Source: JAQVOO01 sp964524755 (GTDB lineage: Bacteria; Spirochaetota; Spirochaetia; Sphaerochaetales; Sphaerochaetaceae). Taken from it: a stretch of DNA of 64,000 nt. Positions 30,940 through 39,908 of this stretch are shown here, piece after piece; positions within the stretch are counted from its first letter, which is position 1, and every line of letters begins with the position of its first letter. The notes under the pieces are model-generated. The model worked only from the letters and a program-made list of their open reading frames with translations, did not search any database and was not told the origin of the DNA. The stretch covers positions 1 to 64,000 of the forward strand of contig CAZGDR010000002.1 of NCBI GenBank assembly GCA_964524755.1, given 5' to 3'. A program made the position numbers and the translations under genes.

Positions 30940-32586
30940 CTAGCGCATTGTTATAATACTCGGATCGTAATCCTCTGGTGGTTCAAAGCCCATTAGATTC
31001 ATGCATGTTGCCGCAATAGAACTTATTCCGAGATCAGAACGAAATTCCTGTTCATACTCATTGTTATAGGCCGGGTCAAAGATAATAAACGGAACTGGAT
31101 TGAGTGAATGGCTTGTTTTTGCCTGGGGTGATCCATCTGATTTGCGCTTTACATTCCCTTTCTTATCATGTTCATACATATCATCGGCATTCCCGTGATC
31201 TGCGGTTAGGATGAGGATCCCACCAACTTCTTCAACGGCCTTTTTCAGCCGTCCTAATTGTAAATCCATCCCTTCCATTGCACAAATTACCGCTTGATAT
31301 ATTCCAGTATGTCCAACCATATCTCCATTCGGATAATTCAGTTTAATAAAATCCTGTTCACCACTTTTAATTGCTTTTATGACTTGATCGGTAATTTCTG
31401 CACACTTCATCCAAGGTCGTTGCTCAAAGGGGACTTGATCGGAGGGCACTTCAACATATGTTTCTAATTCCTCGTCAAATTTACCGGTCCGGTTCCCATT
31501 AAAGAAATACGTTACGTGGCCATATTTTTGAGTTTCACTGATTGAATATTGTCGTACTCCACTAGCTACAAGATATTCAGCCATTGTCCTATCAATTGAA
31601 GGAGGACTCACGAGATACTGTTTTGGTACGTGTAAGTCTCCATCATATTCCATCATTCCCGCATACTCTACCTTAGGGTGACGTTTACGGTCAAATTCCT
31701 TTAAATCTTCGGCTTCAAACGCTTTTGTAATCTCAAGAGCTCGGTCACCACGGAAATTGAAAAGGATAACACTATCACCATCCTCAATGGTCCCCACAGG
31801 TTTACCATCATCGGCAATCACAAAGGGGGGCAAGTCTTGATCGATAGCTCCAGTCTCTTTACGCAGGGTCTCGATAGCTTCATGCGCGGTAGGAAACATT
31901 CTCCCCTCACCCAATACGTGTGTTTTCCAACCTAGTTCGACCATACCCCAGTTAGCGTCGTAACGGTCCATGGTAATGACCATTCTTCCGCCTCCACTAG
32001 CAATACGAGCGTCAAAGGTGGCATCGTTTAAAGAAGCGAGATACTCTTCAAAGGGATCAAAATACTCTAGAGCACTGAGTTCACCAACATCTCGCCCATC
32101 CAATAGAGCATGCACCCGCACTCGCTTTACTCCATCCTCTTTGGCCTGCAAAACCATTTTTTTCAAATTATTAATATGGGAGTGGACATTACCATCTGAT
32201 AATAACCCGATGAAATGGAGAGTTCCTTGGGTTCCTTCTACATTAGCAACGAGCTTTTTCCATATAGCGCCATCAAAAATCTCGTTCTTTTCAATGGAGT
32301 TGTTAATCAACTTGGCTCCTTGTGAAAAGACTCTTCCACACCCAATTGCATTATGACCAACTTCACTATTACCCATATCTTCATCCGAAGGGAGTCCAAC
32401 TGCTACTCCATGCGCTTTTAACTTTGTCCAGGGGGCTGTTTCAAAGAGTTTGCTCAAGGTTCCTGTTTTTGATTCAGCAACAGCATCACCCTCTTTATAT
32501 TTTCCAAATCCGACGCCATCCATAATAACCAGTACCACAGGTCCTTTTCTTGCGATCTTATTGTGTTTTTTTAATGGTGTAACCAT
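30940..32586 (-). CDS. gpmI: Cofactor-independent phosphoglycerate mutase
   Basis: 548 residues. It interconverts 3- and 2-phosphoglycerate in glycolysis and uses manganese. Metal and nucleophile motifs are clear: VIMDGVGFG, DMGNSEVGHNAIG with the catalytic Ser, HALLDGRDVG, and ILTADHGNADDM. The frame is open upstream, but the ATG at 32586 has AAGGAG nine bases before it. The gene follows aminopeptidase P by 61 bases and may belong to the lgt operon. Confidence 0.95.
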   Translation of the reverse strand: MVTPLKKHNKIARKGPVVLVIMDGVGFGKYKEGDAVAESKTGTLSKLFETAPWTKLKAHGVAVGLPSDEDMGNSEVGHNAIGCGRVFSQGAKLINNSIEKNEIFDGAIWKKLVANVEGTQGTLHFIGLLSDGNVHSHINNLKKMVLQAKEDGVKRVRVHALLDGRDVGELSALEYFDPFEEYLASLNDATFDARIASGGGRMVITMDRYDANWGMVELGWKTHVLGEGRMFPTAHEAIETLRKETGAIDQDLPPFVIADDGKPVGTIEDGDSVILFNFRGDRALEITKAFEAEDLKEFDRKRHPKVEYAGMMEYDGDLHVPKQYLVSPPSIDRTMAEYLVASGVRQYSISETQKYGHVTYFFNGNRTGKFDEELETYVEVPSDQVPFEQRPWMKCAEITDQVIKAIKSGEQDFIKLNYPNGDMVGHTGIYQAVICAMEGMDLQLGRLKKAVEEVGGILILTADHGNADDMYEHDKKGNVKRKSDGSPQAKTSHSLNPVPFIIFDPAYNNEYEQEFRSDLGISSIAATCMNLMGFEPPEDYDPSIITMR

Positions 32587-32647
32587 ATTATAATTCTCCT
32601 TGGGTTTGGCTTGAAAGCCACACTTATCTTGAATATACTGAGAGATT

Positions 32648-34423
32648 TTAGAGAGGTAAAGTCGCTTCGCGCAACCATTGTGCATCTTCAACGTTTAATT
32701 TATCGTGAAGTTCAGAGTAGACCCATCCGTGGTAAGCATCTACCATCTCCCTTTCAGTTTTTGATAAAAGGGACACATCAATTAATTTTCGCTCGAATGG
32801 ACAGAGAGTTAACACATCAAAGGCTAGGAATTCGCCAAATTCAGTGGTTATGGCGGGTTGAACTACCACGAGATTCTCCAGCCTTACCCCATGCACACCC
32901 TCACGGTATATCCCCGGTTCATCGGAGAGAATCATCCCCTCTTTCAAGGCAACAAGGAGCGGTTTTGGAGAGATGTTTTGCGGTCCTTCATGTACGTTGA
33001 GACAAAAACCTACCCCATGGCCAGTTCCATGCCCATAAGAACATCCTGCCTGCCAGAGGAATTGGCGTGCTAAGACATCTAGCTGGTATCCACACGTTCC
33101 TACTGGGAACCTCTGCGCAGCTAGAGCAAGATTCCCCTTTAACACCAAGGTATAATCTTGTTTCATCTGCTTGCTGGCTTCGCCAAAAAGGAGTGTCCGT
33201 GTAATATCAGTAGTCCCAGTAGCATATTGCCCACCGGTATCGAGAACGAGTAATCCATCTCCTACTAGATCGACTGAGGAACTTTCACTTGCACTATAAT
33301 GAGCCAAGGCTCCATGGGGTCCAAACCCTGCAATGGGAGAGAACGAGGGCCCTACATACTCTGGATGTTCGCTTCTACAACGTACGAGTTCTTCGGCAAG
33401 AGTAAGTTCTGTGTAAGTTTTTTCTTGCCGCGAGACAGTTGCTAAGAACTTTACCATGGCAATCCCATCAAGAAGATGAGCTCGTCGCATGCCTTCAATT
33501 TCGACCGGCGATTTAGATGCTTTCAGATCGGTAGAAATGTCGCGTCCTTCCACGATTCGAACATAGGAGGGAATTGATTCTTGAATACGAACATTAGTTT
33601 TATCTGGGGAGAGGTAGAGTACCGAAGAATCTTGAAATGTTTTCTCTAGGTGAGAAAAGACTTCTTCGTATTCTCTTACTTCTAAAACTTCAGTCAGTGC
33701 ATCCATCTGCTCTCGATTTAAACGACGTTTGTCGGTAAACAACACAACTTCTTCACTACCAATCAGCAGATAGCTTAAAAAGACTGGATTAAAGGCAATG
33801 TCACTGCCACGTAAGTTTAAAATCCAAGCAATATCATCCAAAGAGGAGATAAAGGTATGGGTACAACCAAACCCAGTATAAGTCTCCCTAATTTTCTCAA
33901 TTTTAGCAATTGGAGAGGTTCCGGCAACGTTAATCGGTAAAGCAGTGACCTTTTCAGCAGGAATAGGAGGACGATCGCTCCAGACATCTTCAAACCAATC
34001 GGTGGTGTAAACGATGGAAATATTTTTGTGTGTGAAGTTTTTTAATACTATTCGATTAGCAGCTATAGTGATGCTTTGTCCCTCTACACCCACTCTAGCC
34101 CCAGAAGGAAGATGTTCAGCAAGCCATTGGACGTGGTTTAACACCCCTGGGGATTCAAGTCTCTGTAACGTATAGGAACTTTCCTCGATTTGTTGTGCTC
34201 CTTGAATGTAATAGCGTGAATCAACCCATAACAAAGCTTTGTCGAGCGTAACAACGATGGTACCTGCCGAGCCTGTGAAACCAGAAAGCCATTCCCGTGT
34301 ATTCCAACGTGAGGCTACATATTCACTCACGTGTGGATCCGTCCCTGTAACAATCCATGCATCAATTTTTTCAGCACGCATGCGTGCACGAATTGCTTCC
34401 AACCGCTGATCAATAGTAGACAT
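32648..34423 (-). CDS. pepP: Xaa-Pro aminopeptidase (aminopeptidase P, M24B)
   Basis: 591 residues, the long three-domain type. It removes an N-terminal residue in front of proline. Two creatinase-like N-terminal domains (about 1-300) precede the M24 fold, whose metal ligands are LVLDTGGQY, TTDITRT, GHGTGHGVG, LSDEPGIY and a C-terminal Glu region. No signal peptide is seen, so it is cytoplasmic. The ATG at 34423 has AAGGAGG close upstream and overlaps the end of lgt by 14 bases; the upstream open frame is not needed. Confidence 0.92.
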   Translation of the reverse strand: MSTIDQRLEAIRARMRAEKIDAWIVTGTDPHVSEYVASRWNTREWLSGFTGSAGTIVVTLDKALLWVDSRYYIQGAQQIEESSYTLQRLESPGVLNHVQWLAEHLPSGARVGVEGQSITIAANRIVLKNFTHKNISIVYTTDWFEDVWSDRPPIPAEKVTALPINVAGTSPIAKIEKIRETYTGFGCTHTFISSLDDIAWILNLRGSDIAFNPVFLSYLLIGSEEVVLFTDKRRLNREQMDALTEVLEVREYEEVFSHLEKTFQDSSVLYLSPDKTNVRIQESIPSYVRIVEGRDISTDLKASKSPVEIEGMRRAHLLDGIAMVKFLATVSRQEKTYTELTLAEELVRCRSEHPEYVGPSFSPIAGFGPHGALAHYSASESSSVDLVGDGLLVLDTGGQYATGTTDITRTLLFGEASKQMKQDYTLVLKGNLALAAQRFPVGTCGYQLDVLARQFLWQAGCSYGHGTGHGVGFCLNVHEGPQNISPKPLLVALKEGMILSDEPGIYREGVHGVRLENLVVVQPAITTEFGEFLAFDVLTLCPFERKLIDVSLLSKTEREMVDAYHGWVYSELHDKLNVEDAQWLREATLPL

Positions 34424-35360
34424 TCCGCCTCCTTTTACGACGCCCAAACCATAGTAAAATTCCGCCAGCAAGAATCATAGCTAAACAGAATATTTGCCCT
34501 AACGATATATTAAAAAATGATAAAAATAGAGCTGTAGGTTCACTCTGTGCCCCTCCTGCTATAATAAACCCTATGTGAGAATCTGGCTCACGTAAATATT
34601 CGATAAAGAATCGGACCACCCCGTAACCAATTAAATACCAGCTCAACGTATACCCTGGAAACTTATTCCGTTTTCTAATCAAGAACCATAGGAACAACCA
34701 CAAGATAACTCCTTCAAAGAGAGCTTCATAGAGTTGACTGGGGTGTCGAGGAAGGTTAATCATTGCTCCACTGCTATAGGCTATCCCAACTTTGTCAGCT
34801 AGTGCACGAACCCATGCATAGGAAGTTGAAAAGGGAGGGGCTTGTGGAAAAACCATTCCCCATGGGGCTGTCGTTACACGTCCCCACAATTCTCCATTAA
34901 TAAAGTTCCCTAACCTTCCGAAGGTATATCCTAGCGGAATACCAGCCACTAGTGTATCTGCTATGGAAAAAAAGGAGATCTTGTAGCGGCGAGAGAAAAG
35001 ATAAGCCCCCACAACAGCTCCAACAAGACCACCATGATAACTCATACCTGGTAAGCCAACAAATTGGCCCTGTGAAAATGGCCAGAAAATCAACCACGGT
35101 CGTTTCCAATAGAATAAAGAACCATTGTAAAAGAGCGTTGAAAATAATCGTGCCCCTAGGATCAGTCCAGCAATCGTATATAAAAATAAGGTGTAAGCAT
35201 CATCATTTGAACATGAAATCAACCCTTTATTTCTTTGCCTAATAAACAAAATAAAGGTAATCCCAAAAGCAACTAAGTACATAAGACTGTACCAGTGTAT
35301 TGGGAGACCAGGAATTACTATAGGAGAAATCCATGAAGGATATGCTATAAATTGAAACAT
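34410..35360 (-). CDS. lgt: Prolipoprotein diacylglyceryl transferase
   Basis: 316 residues with about seven membrane segments. It attaches diacylglycerol to the lipobox cysteine of prolipoproteins, the first step of lipoprotein maturation. The Lgt signature is visible in GYTFGRLGNFINGELWGRVT, and HWYSLMYL carries the conserved start. The open frame runs 81 codons further, but a promoter (TTGACC, 17, TACACT, six bases, ATG) fixes the start at 35360 and predicts a leaderless mRNA. Spirochaetes are rich in lipoproteins, and several candidates lie in this window. Confidence 0.93.
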   Translation of the reverse strand: MFQFIAYPSWISPIVIPGLPIHWYSLMYLVAFGITFILFIRQRNKGLISCSNDDAYTLFLYTIAGLILGARLFSTLFYNGSLFYWKRPWLIFWPFSQGQFVGLPGMSYHGGLVGAVVGAYLFSRRYKISFFSIADTLVAGIPLGYTFGRLGNFINGELWGRVTTAPWGMVFPQAPPFSTSYAWVRALADKVGIAYSSGAMINLPRHPSQLYEALFEGVILWLFLWFLIRKRNKFPGYTLSWYLIGYGVVRFFIEYLREPDSHIGFIIAGGAQSEPTALFLSFFNISLGQIFCLAMILAGGILLWFGRRKRRRNVYY

Positions 35361-35366
35361 AGCGAA

Positions 35367-35395
35367 AGTGTACGCCGAGAATTTGCAATGGTCAA
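35367..35395 (-). promoter_or_regulatory. lgt promoter, leaderless geometry
   Basis: Minus strand: TTGACC (35390-35395), 17-base spacer, TACACT (35367-35372), then six bases to the ATG. It contradicts the upstream start offered by the longer open frame. Confidence 0.7.
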
Positions 35396-35430
35396 CCACG
35401 CTATTTGTAGTCGATTCACTAGAAAAAGAG

Positions 35431-35436
35431 TATACT
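35431..35436 (+). promoter_or_regulatory. -10 box of the C-terminal protease gene
   Basis: TATACT followed by exactly six bases and then the ATG at 35443. No good -35 is present at the usual distance (TAGTCG), so this is weaker evidence for leaderless transcription. Confidence 0.45.
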
Positions 35437-35442
35437 TCGGAT

Positions 35443-36882
35443 ATGAAAAGATTAAAAACCATCCTATTGCTGGTTATCTTATCTGTCTTCATCAGCCAAG
35501 CTATGGCAGCTACTGGGATCGATGAACGGTTTATGCCAGATTTTTTTAATAGTTCACCAACCTCCCAGTCCGTGAGGCAACAAGATGAGATAGCTGTAAA
35601 CATGCAAAAGCTCGAATTACTCTATCGTTTAGTAGATAGAGACTTCCTTTTTGATATTGACCATAAAGTAGTCTATGAGAACATGGCCAAAGGATTGTTC
35701 AGTGGTCTAGAAGATGAATATTCGGCCTATGTGTTCTCGAAAGATGCTGCAGACTTCAGTGAAGACACCTCAGGCACTTATGGTGGTATTGGAGCCTATA
35801 TCTCTAAAAACTATTTAGAGTATCGTGATTATACTAAACCTGAAACTTACATGGTTAATATAACTTCGGTATTCCCCGGTTCACCTGCAGAAGCCGCAGG
35901 ACTCCGTTCTGGTGATCTTATTAGCCATATTGATGCCAAATCCGTTGATGATATGGAAGCAAATGAAGCCTCCAGAGCCCTTAAAGGGGAACCAAACACC
36001 CCAGTTATCCTGACTATAAAACGGGGACAATCTACATTTGACGTCACCGTTATACGTAGAATTGTATCGGTTCCTACCGTTTCAAAAGATATGCTCGAAA
36101 ATAATATTGGCTATCTCAGAATAACCCAGTTTACAAACTCTACTGGTGATCAAGTTAAAAAAGAGTTGGTGAAATTCAGAGAACAAGCTGTTTCAGCAAT
36201 TATTCTTGATTTACGTGATAACCCAGGTGGGATAGTTGACTCTACATTGAATGTTGCAGATATGTTCTTAGCTGACAGTACGATTGTACATGTAAATAGT
36301 AAAAACGAAGCTAGTAATAGAACATTTGTGGCTTCCCCAAGTACCATTATTCCATCTTCTGTCCCCGTAGTTGTTTTAGTTAACAAAGGTTCGGCTTCCA
36401 GTTCAGAAATCCTTTCGGGAGCGCTTAGAGATAACAACAGAGCGACTCTCATCGGAACGACTACCTATGGGAAAGGACTTATCCAAATAGTTTCTCCTTT
36501 TGGTGATGGTTATTACACGCTTACCACAAGCCAATATAAGACACCTTCTGGGAAAGATATCCACAAGGTTGGTATCCCGGTAGATATTGAAATTGAAGAT
36601 ATTCAAATAGCTGATGAGGATATCGACATTTACATGGAGTTTCTCAATAGTGGCGTTACCGCTGAGTTTGTGGAAACACATCCTGACTCTTCACTAGCTA
36701 ATTTCCAATTATTTATGGAGAATGTTGTGGGGGATGATCCACCACTTGAAAAAGATGTGTATCGACTCTTGCTACGCCGTGAGTATCTTAATGCAATGCC
36801 GTTTGATGACCGACCGATTGCTGACCCCGAGTTCGATCGTGTACTAAAACGAGCTCTCGAGTTCTTGGAAACTGGTAAATAA
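35443..36882 (+). CDS. C-terminal processing peptidase (S41)
   Basis: 479 residues. A Sec signal peptide (KRLKTILLLVILSVF, cut near QAMA) places it in the periplasm. A PDZ domain (about 105-200, GIGAYISK and GSPAEAAGLRSGDLI) binds substrate C-termini. The S41 protease domain follows, with NKGSASSSEILSGAL carrying the catalytic Ser and TTYGKGLIQ the catalytic Lys. The upstream frame is open, but the signal peptide and the -10 box both point to 35443. Its likely roles are envelope protein maturation and cell wall enzyme turnover. Confidence 0.9.
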   Translation: MKRLKTILLLVILSVFISQAMAATGIDERFMPDFFNSSPTSQSVRQQDEIAVNMQKLELLYRLVDRDFLFDIDHKVVYENMAKGLFSGLEDEYSAYVFSKDAADFSEDTSGTYGGIGAYISKNYLEYRDYTKPETYMVNITSVFPGSPAEAAGLRSGDLISHIDAKSVDDMEANEASRALKGEPNTPVILTIKRGQSTFDVTVIRRIVSVPTVSKDMLENNIGYLRITQFTNSTGDQVKKELVKFREQAVSAIILDLRDNPGGIVDSTLNVADMFLADSTIVHVNSKNEASNRTFVASPSTIIPSSVPVVVLVNKGSASSSEILSGALRDNNRATLIGTTTYGKGLIQIVSPFGDGYYTLTTSQYKTPSGKDIHKVGIPVDIEIEDIQIADEDIDIYMEFLNSGVTAEFVETHPDSSLANFQLFMENVVGDDPPLEKDVYRLLLRREYLNAMPFDDRPIADPEFDRVLKRALEFLETGK

Positions 36883-36961
36883 CTGATACCAAACTTATGG
36901 TTGACATCATGTAACAAACTTATGACATTCTTTCATTGTCGAACCTCCTGTACACTATACA

Positions 36962-36991
36962 AGCACGGTACTCCACGTGAGTATACGTGCT
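36962..36991 (+). other. Hairpin before the enhancer-binding-like gene
   Basis: AGCACG pairs with CGTGCT, and inside it TACTC pairs with GAGTA, giving an 11-bp stem with a small bulge and the loop CACGT. It ends just before the run of G that contains the ribosome site of the next gene. It could be a terminator of the protease gene or a 5'-leader structure. Confidence 0.45.
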
Positions 36992-37004
36992 AGGGGGGTA
37001 AGGG

Positions 37005-38177
37005 GTGTCATTATTTCTGATCACTAAGGATGCTAGACTGCGGTCGGCTATTAATCGACAATTACAGAAAAGCTGTTATTCAGCCAATTCTTTAGACCAG
37101 ATTAAGAAAATGCGTACCATTCTCGAAACAGATACGCACCCCATTTTATTAATTGACGAGAAATTCTCTGAAAAAGGACTTCTGCCAATCTTAGACTTCA
37201 TCGTCTCTTCACAGGTGCCAGGACCCAAAATTATTATAACTGCTAAAGCAGGGATAAAAAAGGGAACTTCTTTTGTATATGACAACGGAATTGGAATTCT
37301 CCACAAACCCTTCTCAATTGAACAATTGATTGATTCTGCTATCGATATCGGTGGAATCCCTGCAGTAGCTCCTCATCTATCCCATTCTCAATTTTCTCGA
37401 ACTATAGAAAAATTCAATATAGATTGGCACGCATCAATTCTCATAGGTCAGTCAGAAGCTATGGTTAAAATTCGTGATATCATTAAAAAGGTTGGCCCCC
37501 TGTTTTCATCTGTTCATATAAATGGAGAAACGGGAACAGGTAAAGAGGTTGTGGCTTCATTACTGCGCGAAGAATCTGGCTGTCCCGATCCCTATATCAT
37601 AGTAAATTGCTCATCAATTCCAGACTCTTTAGCCGACACCTATCTTTTTGGCAATGAGAAGGGAGCTTATACTGATGCTAAAGAGGCGCGTAAGGGTGTT
37701 GTAAAGAGTGCTGATGGTGGAGTTCTCTTTCTTGATGAAATTGAAGATTTAGCACAAAAGATGCAAGGAAAATTTTTACGTCTGCTAGAAACAAAACAGT
37801 TTAGGCACATTGGCAGCGATAGTATTGAAACCTCACACTTCAAATTGATTACCGCCTCAAATAAGCCACTTCACCATCTTTGTGATACCGGACGACTACG
37901 ATTCGATTTGCTCAATCGGTTGAATAGATTAGTTATCACCATACCACCACTCAGAGAAAGGAAAGAGGATATTCCCCTACTTATTGAACACTATTTAAAG
38001 ACCCATCAAGAATCTCGCAAGCCAGATGCTCCTACCATGAAGAGAATCATGGCCTACCAATGGCCTGGCAATACTCGAGAACTGTTCAAAGAACTTGAGC
38101 AACTATCAGTTTTTGCTTCACTATCGGCTAAGAACCTATCATATAGGGAAATTCTTACAGAGTCTGTTTTGCATTAA
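37005..38177 (+). CDS. AAA+ enhancer-binding-protein-like regulator without DNA-binding domain
   Basis: 390 residues with a GTG start after AGGGGGG. The N-terminal receiver domain (1-115) keeps LLIDEKF with the acceptor Asp and LHKPF with the Lys, but the usual N-terminal acid pair is missing (LITKDA). The AAA+ domain (about 145-375) has Walker A GETGTGKE and Walker B VLFLDEIEDL. The loop that contacts sigma-54 reads GAYTDA instead of GAFTGA. The chain ends after the AAA+ domain with no Fis-type helix-turn-helix. It may not activate sigma-54 in the normal way; its target is unknown. Confidence 0.8.
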   Translation: MSLFLITKDARLRSAINRQLQKSCYSANSLDQIKKMRTILETDTHPILLIDEKFSEKGLLPILDFIVSSQVPGPKIIITAKAGIKKGTSFVYDNGIGILHKPFSIEQLIDSAIDIGGIPAVAPHLSHSQFSRTIEKFNIDWHASILIGQSEAMVKIRDIIKKVGPLFSSVHINGETGTGKEVVASLLREESGCPDPYIIVNCSSIPDSLADTYLFGNEKGAYTDAKEARKGVVKSADGGVLFLDEIEDLAQKMQGKFLRLLETKQFRHIGSDSIETSHFKLITASNKPLHHLCDTGRLRFDLLNRLNRLVITIPPLRERKEDIPLLIEHYLKTHQESRKPDAPTMKRIMAYQWPGNTRELFKELEQLSVFASLSAKNLSYREILTESVLH

Positions 38178-38537
38178 CTTAATTCCACTACTAATATATT
38201 AATTTTGTTATACGCCACTGTATAGAATTAACCTGTGGATAACTTGTGGATAAAAGAGTTAGATATACTAGTTTCAAACCTATATTGAAGCCTATAATTC
38301 TTATATAGGTATTTCAGTATAAAGCCCCACACTCAAGGCAATTAATTCTTTTATAATGAATAAGTTGACATCTGGAGAGAATTGTGTTCAACAATCGAGT
38401 AAAACTCCCTTGACAACGCGTCCAGAATATGCTGTGGGGACGCATATAGTAAAGGTTGTGGATAACTTGTGTACTAGTGTGGTATGAATTGTGAGAAAGT
38501 ATTCAAAAATAGACGGAACTCTATAGAAAACAAACGG
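38178..38537. other. Non-coding region with three perfect DnaA boxes
   Basis: 360 bases without a credible gene. TGTGGATAA occurs at 38234-38242, 38245-38253 and 38457-38465, the first two in an 11-bp phase. A degenerate fourth (TGTGTACTA) follows the third at the same 11-bp distance. A GCGTCC/GGACGC hairpin is near 38419-38445. It is AT-rich elsewhere. It may titrate DnaA or be an accessory origin part. Confidence 0.65.
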
Positions 38538-39833
38538 TTAGGGTAACCGTTGTATTTTTGCTCCAAGGCCCAGAAGTTTCTCCGACAACCGCTCATAACC
38601 CCGTTCTATTTGATAAATATTTTGGATTGTAGAAGTTCCTTCAGCGCAAAGAGCCGCAATAACTAAAGCCATTCCTGCTCGAACATCGGGACTCGTCACA
38701 ATAGCTGGTTTTAATTTACTCGGCCCATTTACAATTGCTCGATGAGGATCGCAGAGAATAATATCTGCTCCCATCCGAATTAACCAATCTACAAAAAACA
38801 TCCGCGATTCGTACATTTTTTCATGAATCAGAATTGATCCTTCCATTTGGGTTGCCGCAACAGTAATGATACTTAATAAGTCGGCTGGGAAACCGGGCCA
38901 TGGCGCATCATCAATCTTGTGGGTCTGCCCACTGATAGTCTTCTTAATGACCCGAGATTGCTTTTCAGGGAGGAAGAGTGAATGAGGTCCTGTTACTTCC
39001 CATGTAATACCGATACGTTCAAATCCTTTGGCTATCATAGGTAGTTGCGTAGTTTCAATTCCCGAGATCTCTAAGGAGCCTCCTGTGGCCGCTACAAGGC
39101 CGATGTAAGAGCCCACCTCCATGTAATCGGAGCCAATTACGAAACTTCTCCCGCGCAGGCTCCTGACGCCTGTAATGGAGAGTAGGTTAGAACCTATTCC
39201 TGTAATTATAGCCCCCATCCCAACAAGCATGTTACACAGGTCCTGTACGTGAGGCTCGCTAGCGGCATTGCTAATGTGTGTTTTCCCTTGAGCTAGTACA
39301 GCCGCCATAATCACATTCTCTGTTGCGGTTACAGAAGCCTCATCAAGAAAAATGTCAGTTCCAATTAATGCTGGAGTAGTTATTTTTAAAAACCCATCAT
39401 CTGTTATTCTGCAACTGCTTCCGAGAGCTTCCAAAGCAAAAAAATGGGTGTCTAAGCGCCTAAACCCAATAACATCGCCCCCTGGAGGAGGCAGAGAAAT
39501 ACCTCCTGCACGGGCGGCCATCGGACCCGCCAATAATAATGAGGCTCGAATAGCATCAACGAGGTGGGATGGCAACTCAACTTTAGTTGATTCTAAGGCA
39601 GAATCTGTGATAATTTTTACACTATTTTCATCAATCCACTCAACTTGAGATCCTAAACAACCAAGCAATTCGAGCATTATCTTGACATCTTGAATAACAG
39701 GAATATTGTGGAGGATAACAGGCTCATCAGTGAGTAGAGTGGCTGCCAAGCAGGGCAAGGCTGCATTCTTGTTGCCGCTTATGGCGATACTTCCATGTAA
39801 TTTTCTTCCACCACTTATTTCAAAAGATTCCAT
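38538..39833 (-). CDS. murA: UDP-N-acetylglucosamine 1-carboxyvinyltransferase, fosfomycin-insensitive type
   Basis: 431 residues. It adds enolpyruvate from PEP to UDP-GlcNAc, the first committed step of peptidoglycan synthesis. SGNKNAALPCLAATLL near the start is the MurA signature. The active-site loop reads LPPPGGDVIGFRR: Asp120 sits where E. coli has Cys115, the target of fosfomycin. The open frame runs to a TTG at 39860, but a clean promoter ends six bases before the ATG at 39833, so I take that start and predict a leaderless mRNA. Confidence 0.93.
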   Translation of the reverse strand: MESFEISGGRKLHGSIAISGNKNAALPCLAATLLTDEPVILHNIPVIQDVKIMLELLGCLGSQVEWIDENSVKIITDSALESTKVELPSHLVDAIRASLLLAGPMAARAGGISLPPPGGDVIGFRRLDTHFFALEALGSSCRITDDGFLKITTPALIGTDIFLDEASVTATENVIMAAVLAQGKTHISNAASEPHVQDLCNMLVGMGAIITGIGSNLLSITGVRSLRGRSFVIGSDYMEVGSYIGLVAATGGSLEISGIETTQLPMIAKGFERIGITWEVTGPHSLFLPEKQSRVIKKTISGQTHKIDDAPWPGFPADLLSIITVAATQMEGSILIHEKMYESRMFFVDWLIRMGADIILCDPHRAIVNGPSKLKPAIVTSPDVRAGMALVIAALCAEGTSTIQNIYQIERGYERLSEKLLGLGAKIQRLP

Positions 39834-39839
39834 ACACCC

Positions 39840-39868
39840 ATCGTACAAGGGAAACTCCAATTTGACAA
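39840..39868 (-). promoter_or_regulatory. murA promoter, leaderless geometry
   Basis: Minus strand: TTGTCA (39863-39868), 17-base spacer, TACGAT (39840-39845), six bases, ATG. Its -35 box is five bases from the -35 box of the divergent kinase promoter. Confidence 0.7.
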
Positions 39869-39873
39869 TCTAG

Positions 39874-39902
39874 TTGAACCCAAAGGTAAAGCCGAGTAAT
39901 AT
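39874..39902 (+). promoter_or_regulatory. PfkB kinase promoter, leaderless geometry
   Basis: TTGAAC, 17-base spacer, TAATAT, six bases, ATG at 39909. The nearby ATG at 39901 opens only three codons. Confidence 0.7.
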
Positions 39903-39908
39903 GAACAC

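Noticed and set aside
35361..35603. N-terminal 81-residue extension of Lgt
   Set aside because: It crosses the lgt promoter and the start of the divergent protease gene, and it does not resemble Lgt.
36970..36985. Third parS site around CACGTG
   Set aside because: Only the central CACGTG matches; the flanks do not form the parS palindrome.
38178..38537. Main replication origin
   Set aside because: It has DnaA boxes, but the dnaA-dnaN gap has more boxes, the conserved neighbours and the better change in gene direction.
39833..39860. murA start at the upstream TTG
   Set aside because: That stretch is the spacer and -10 of a well-formed promoter, and MurA proteins normally start near the ATG at 39833.
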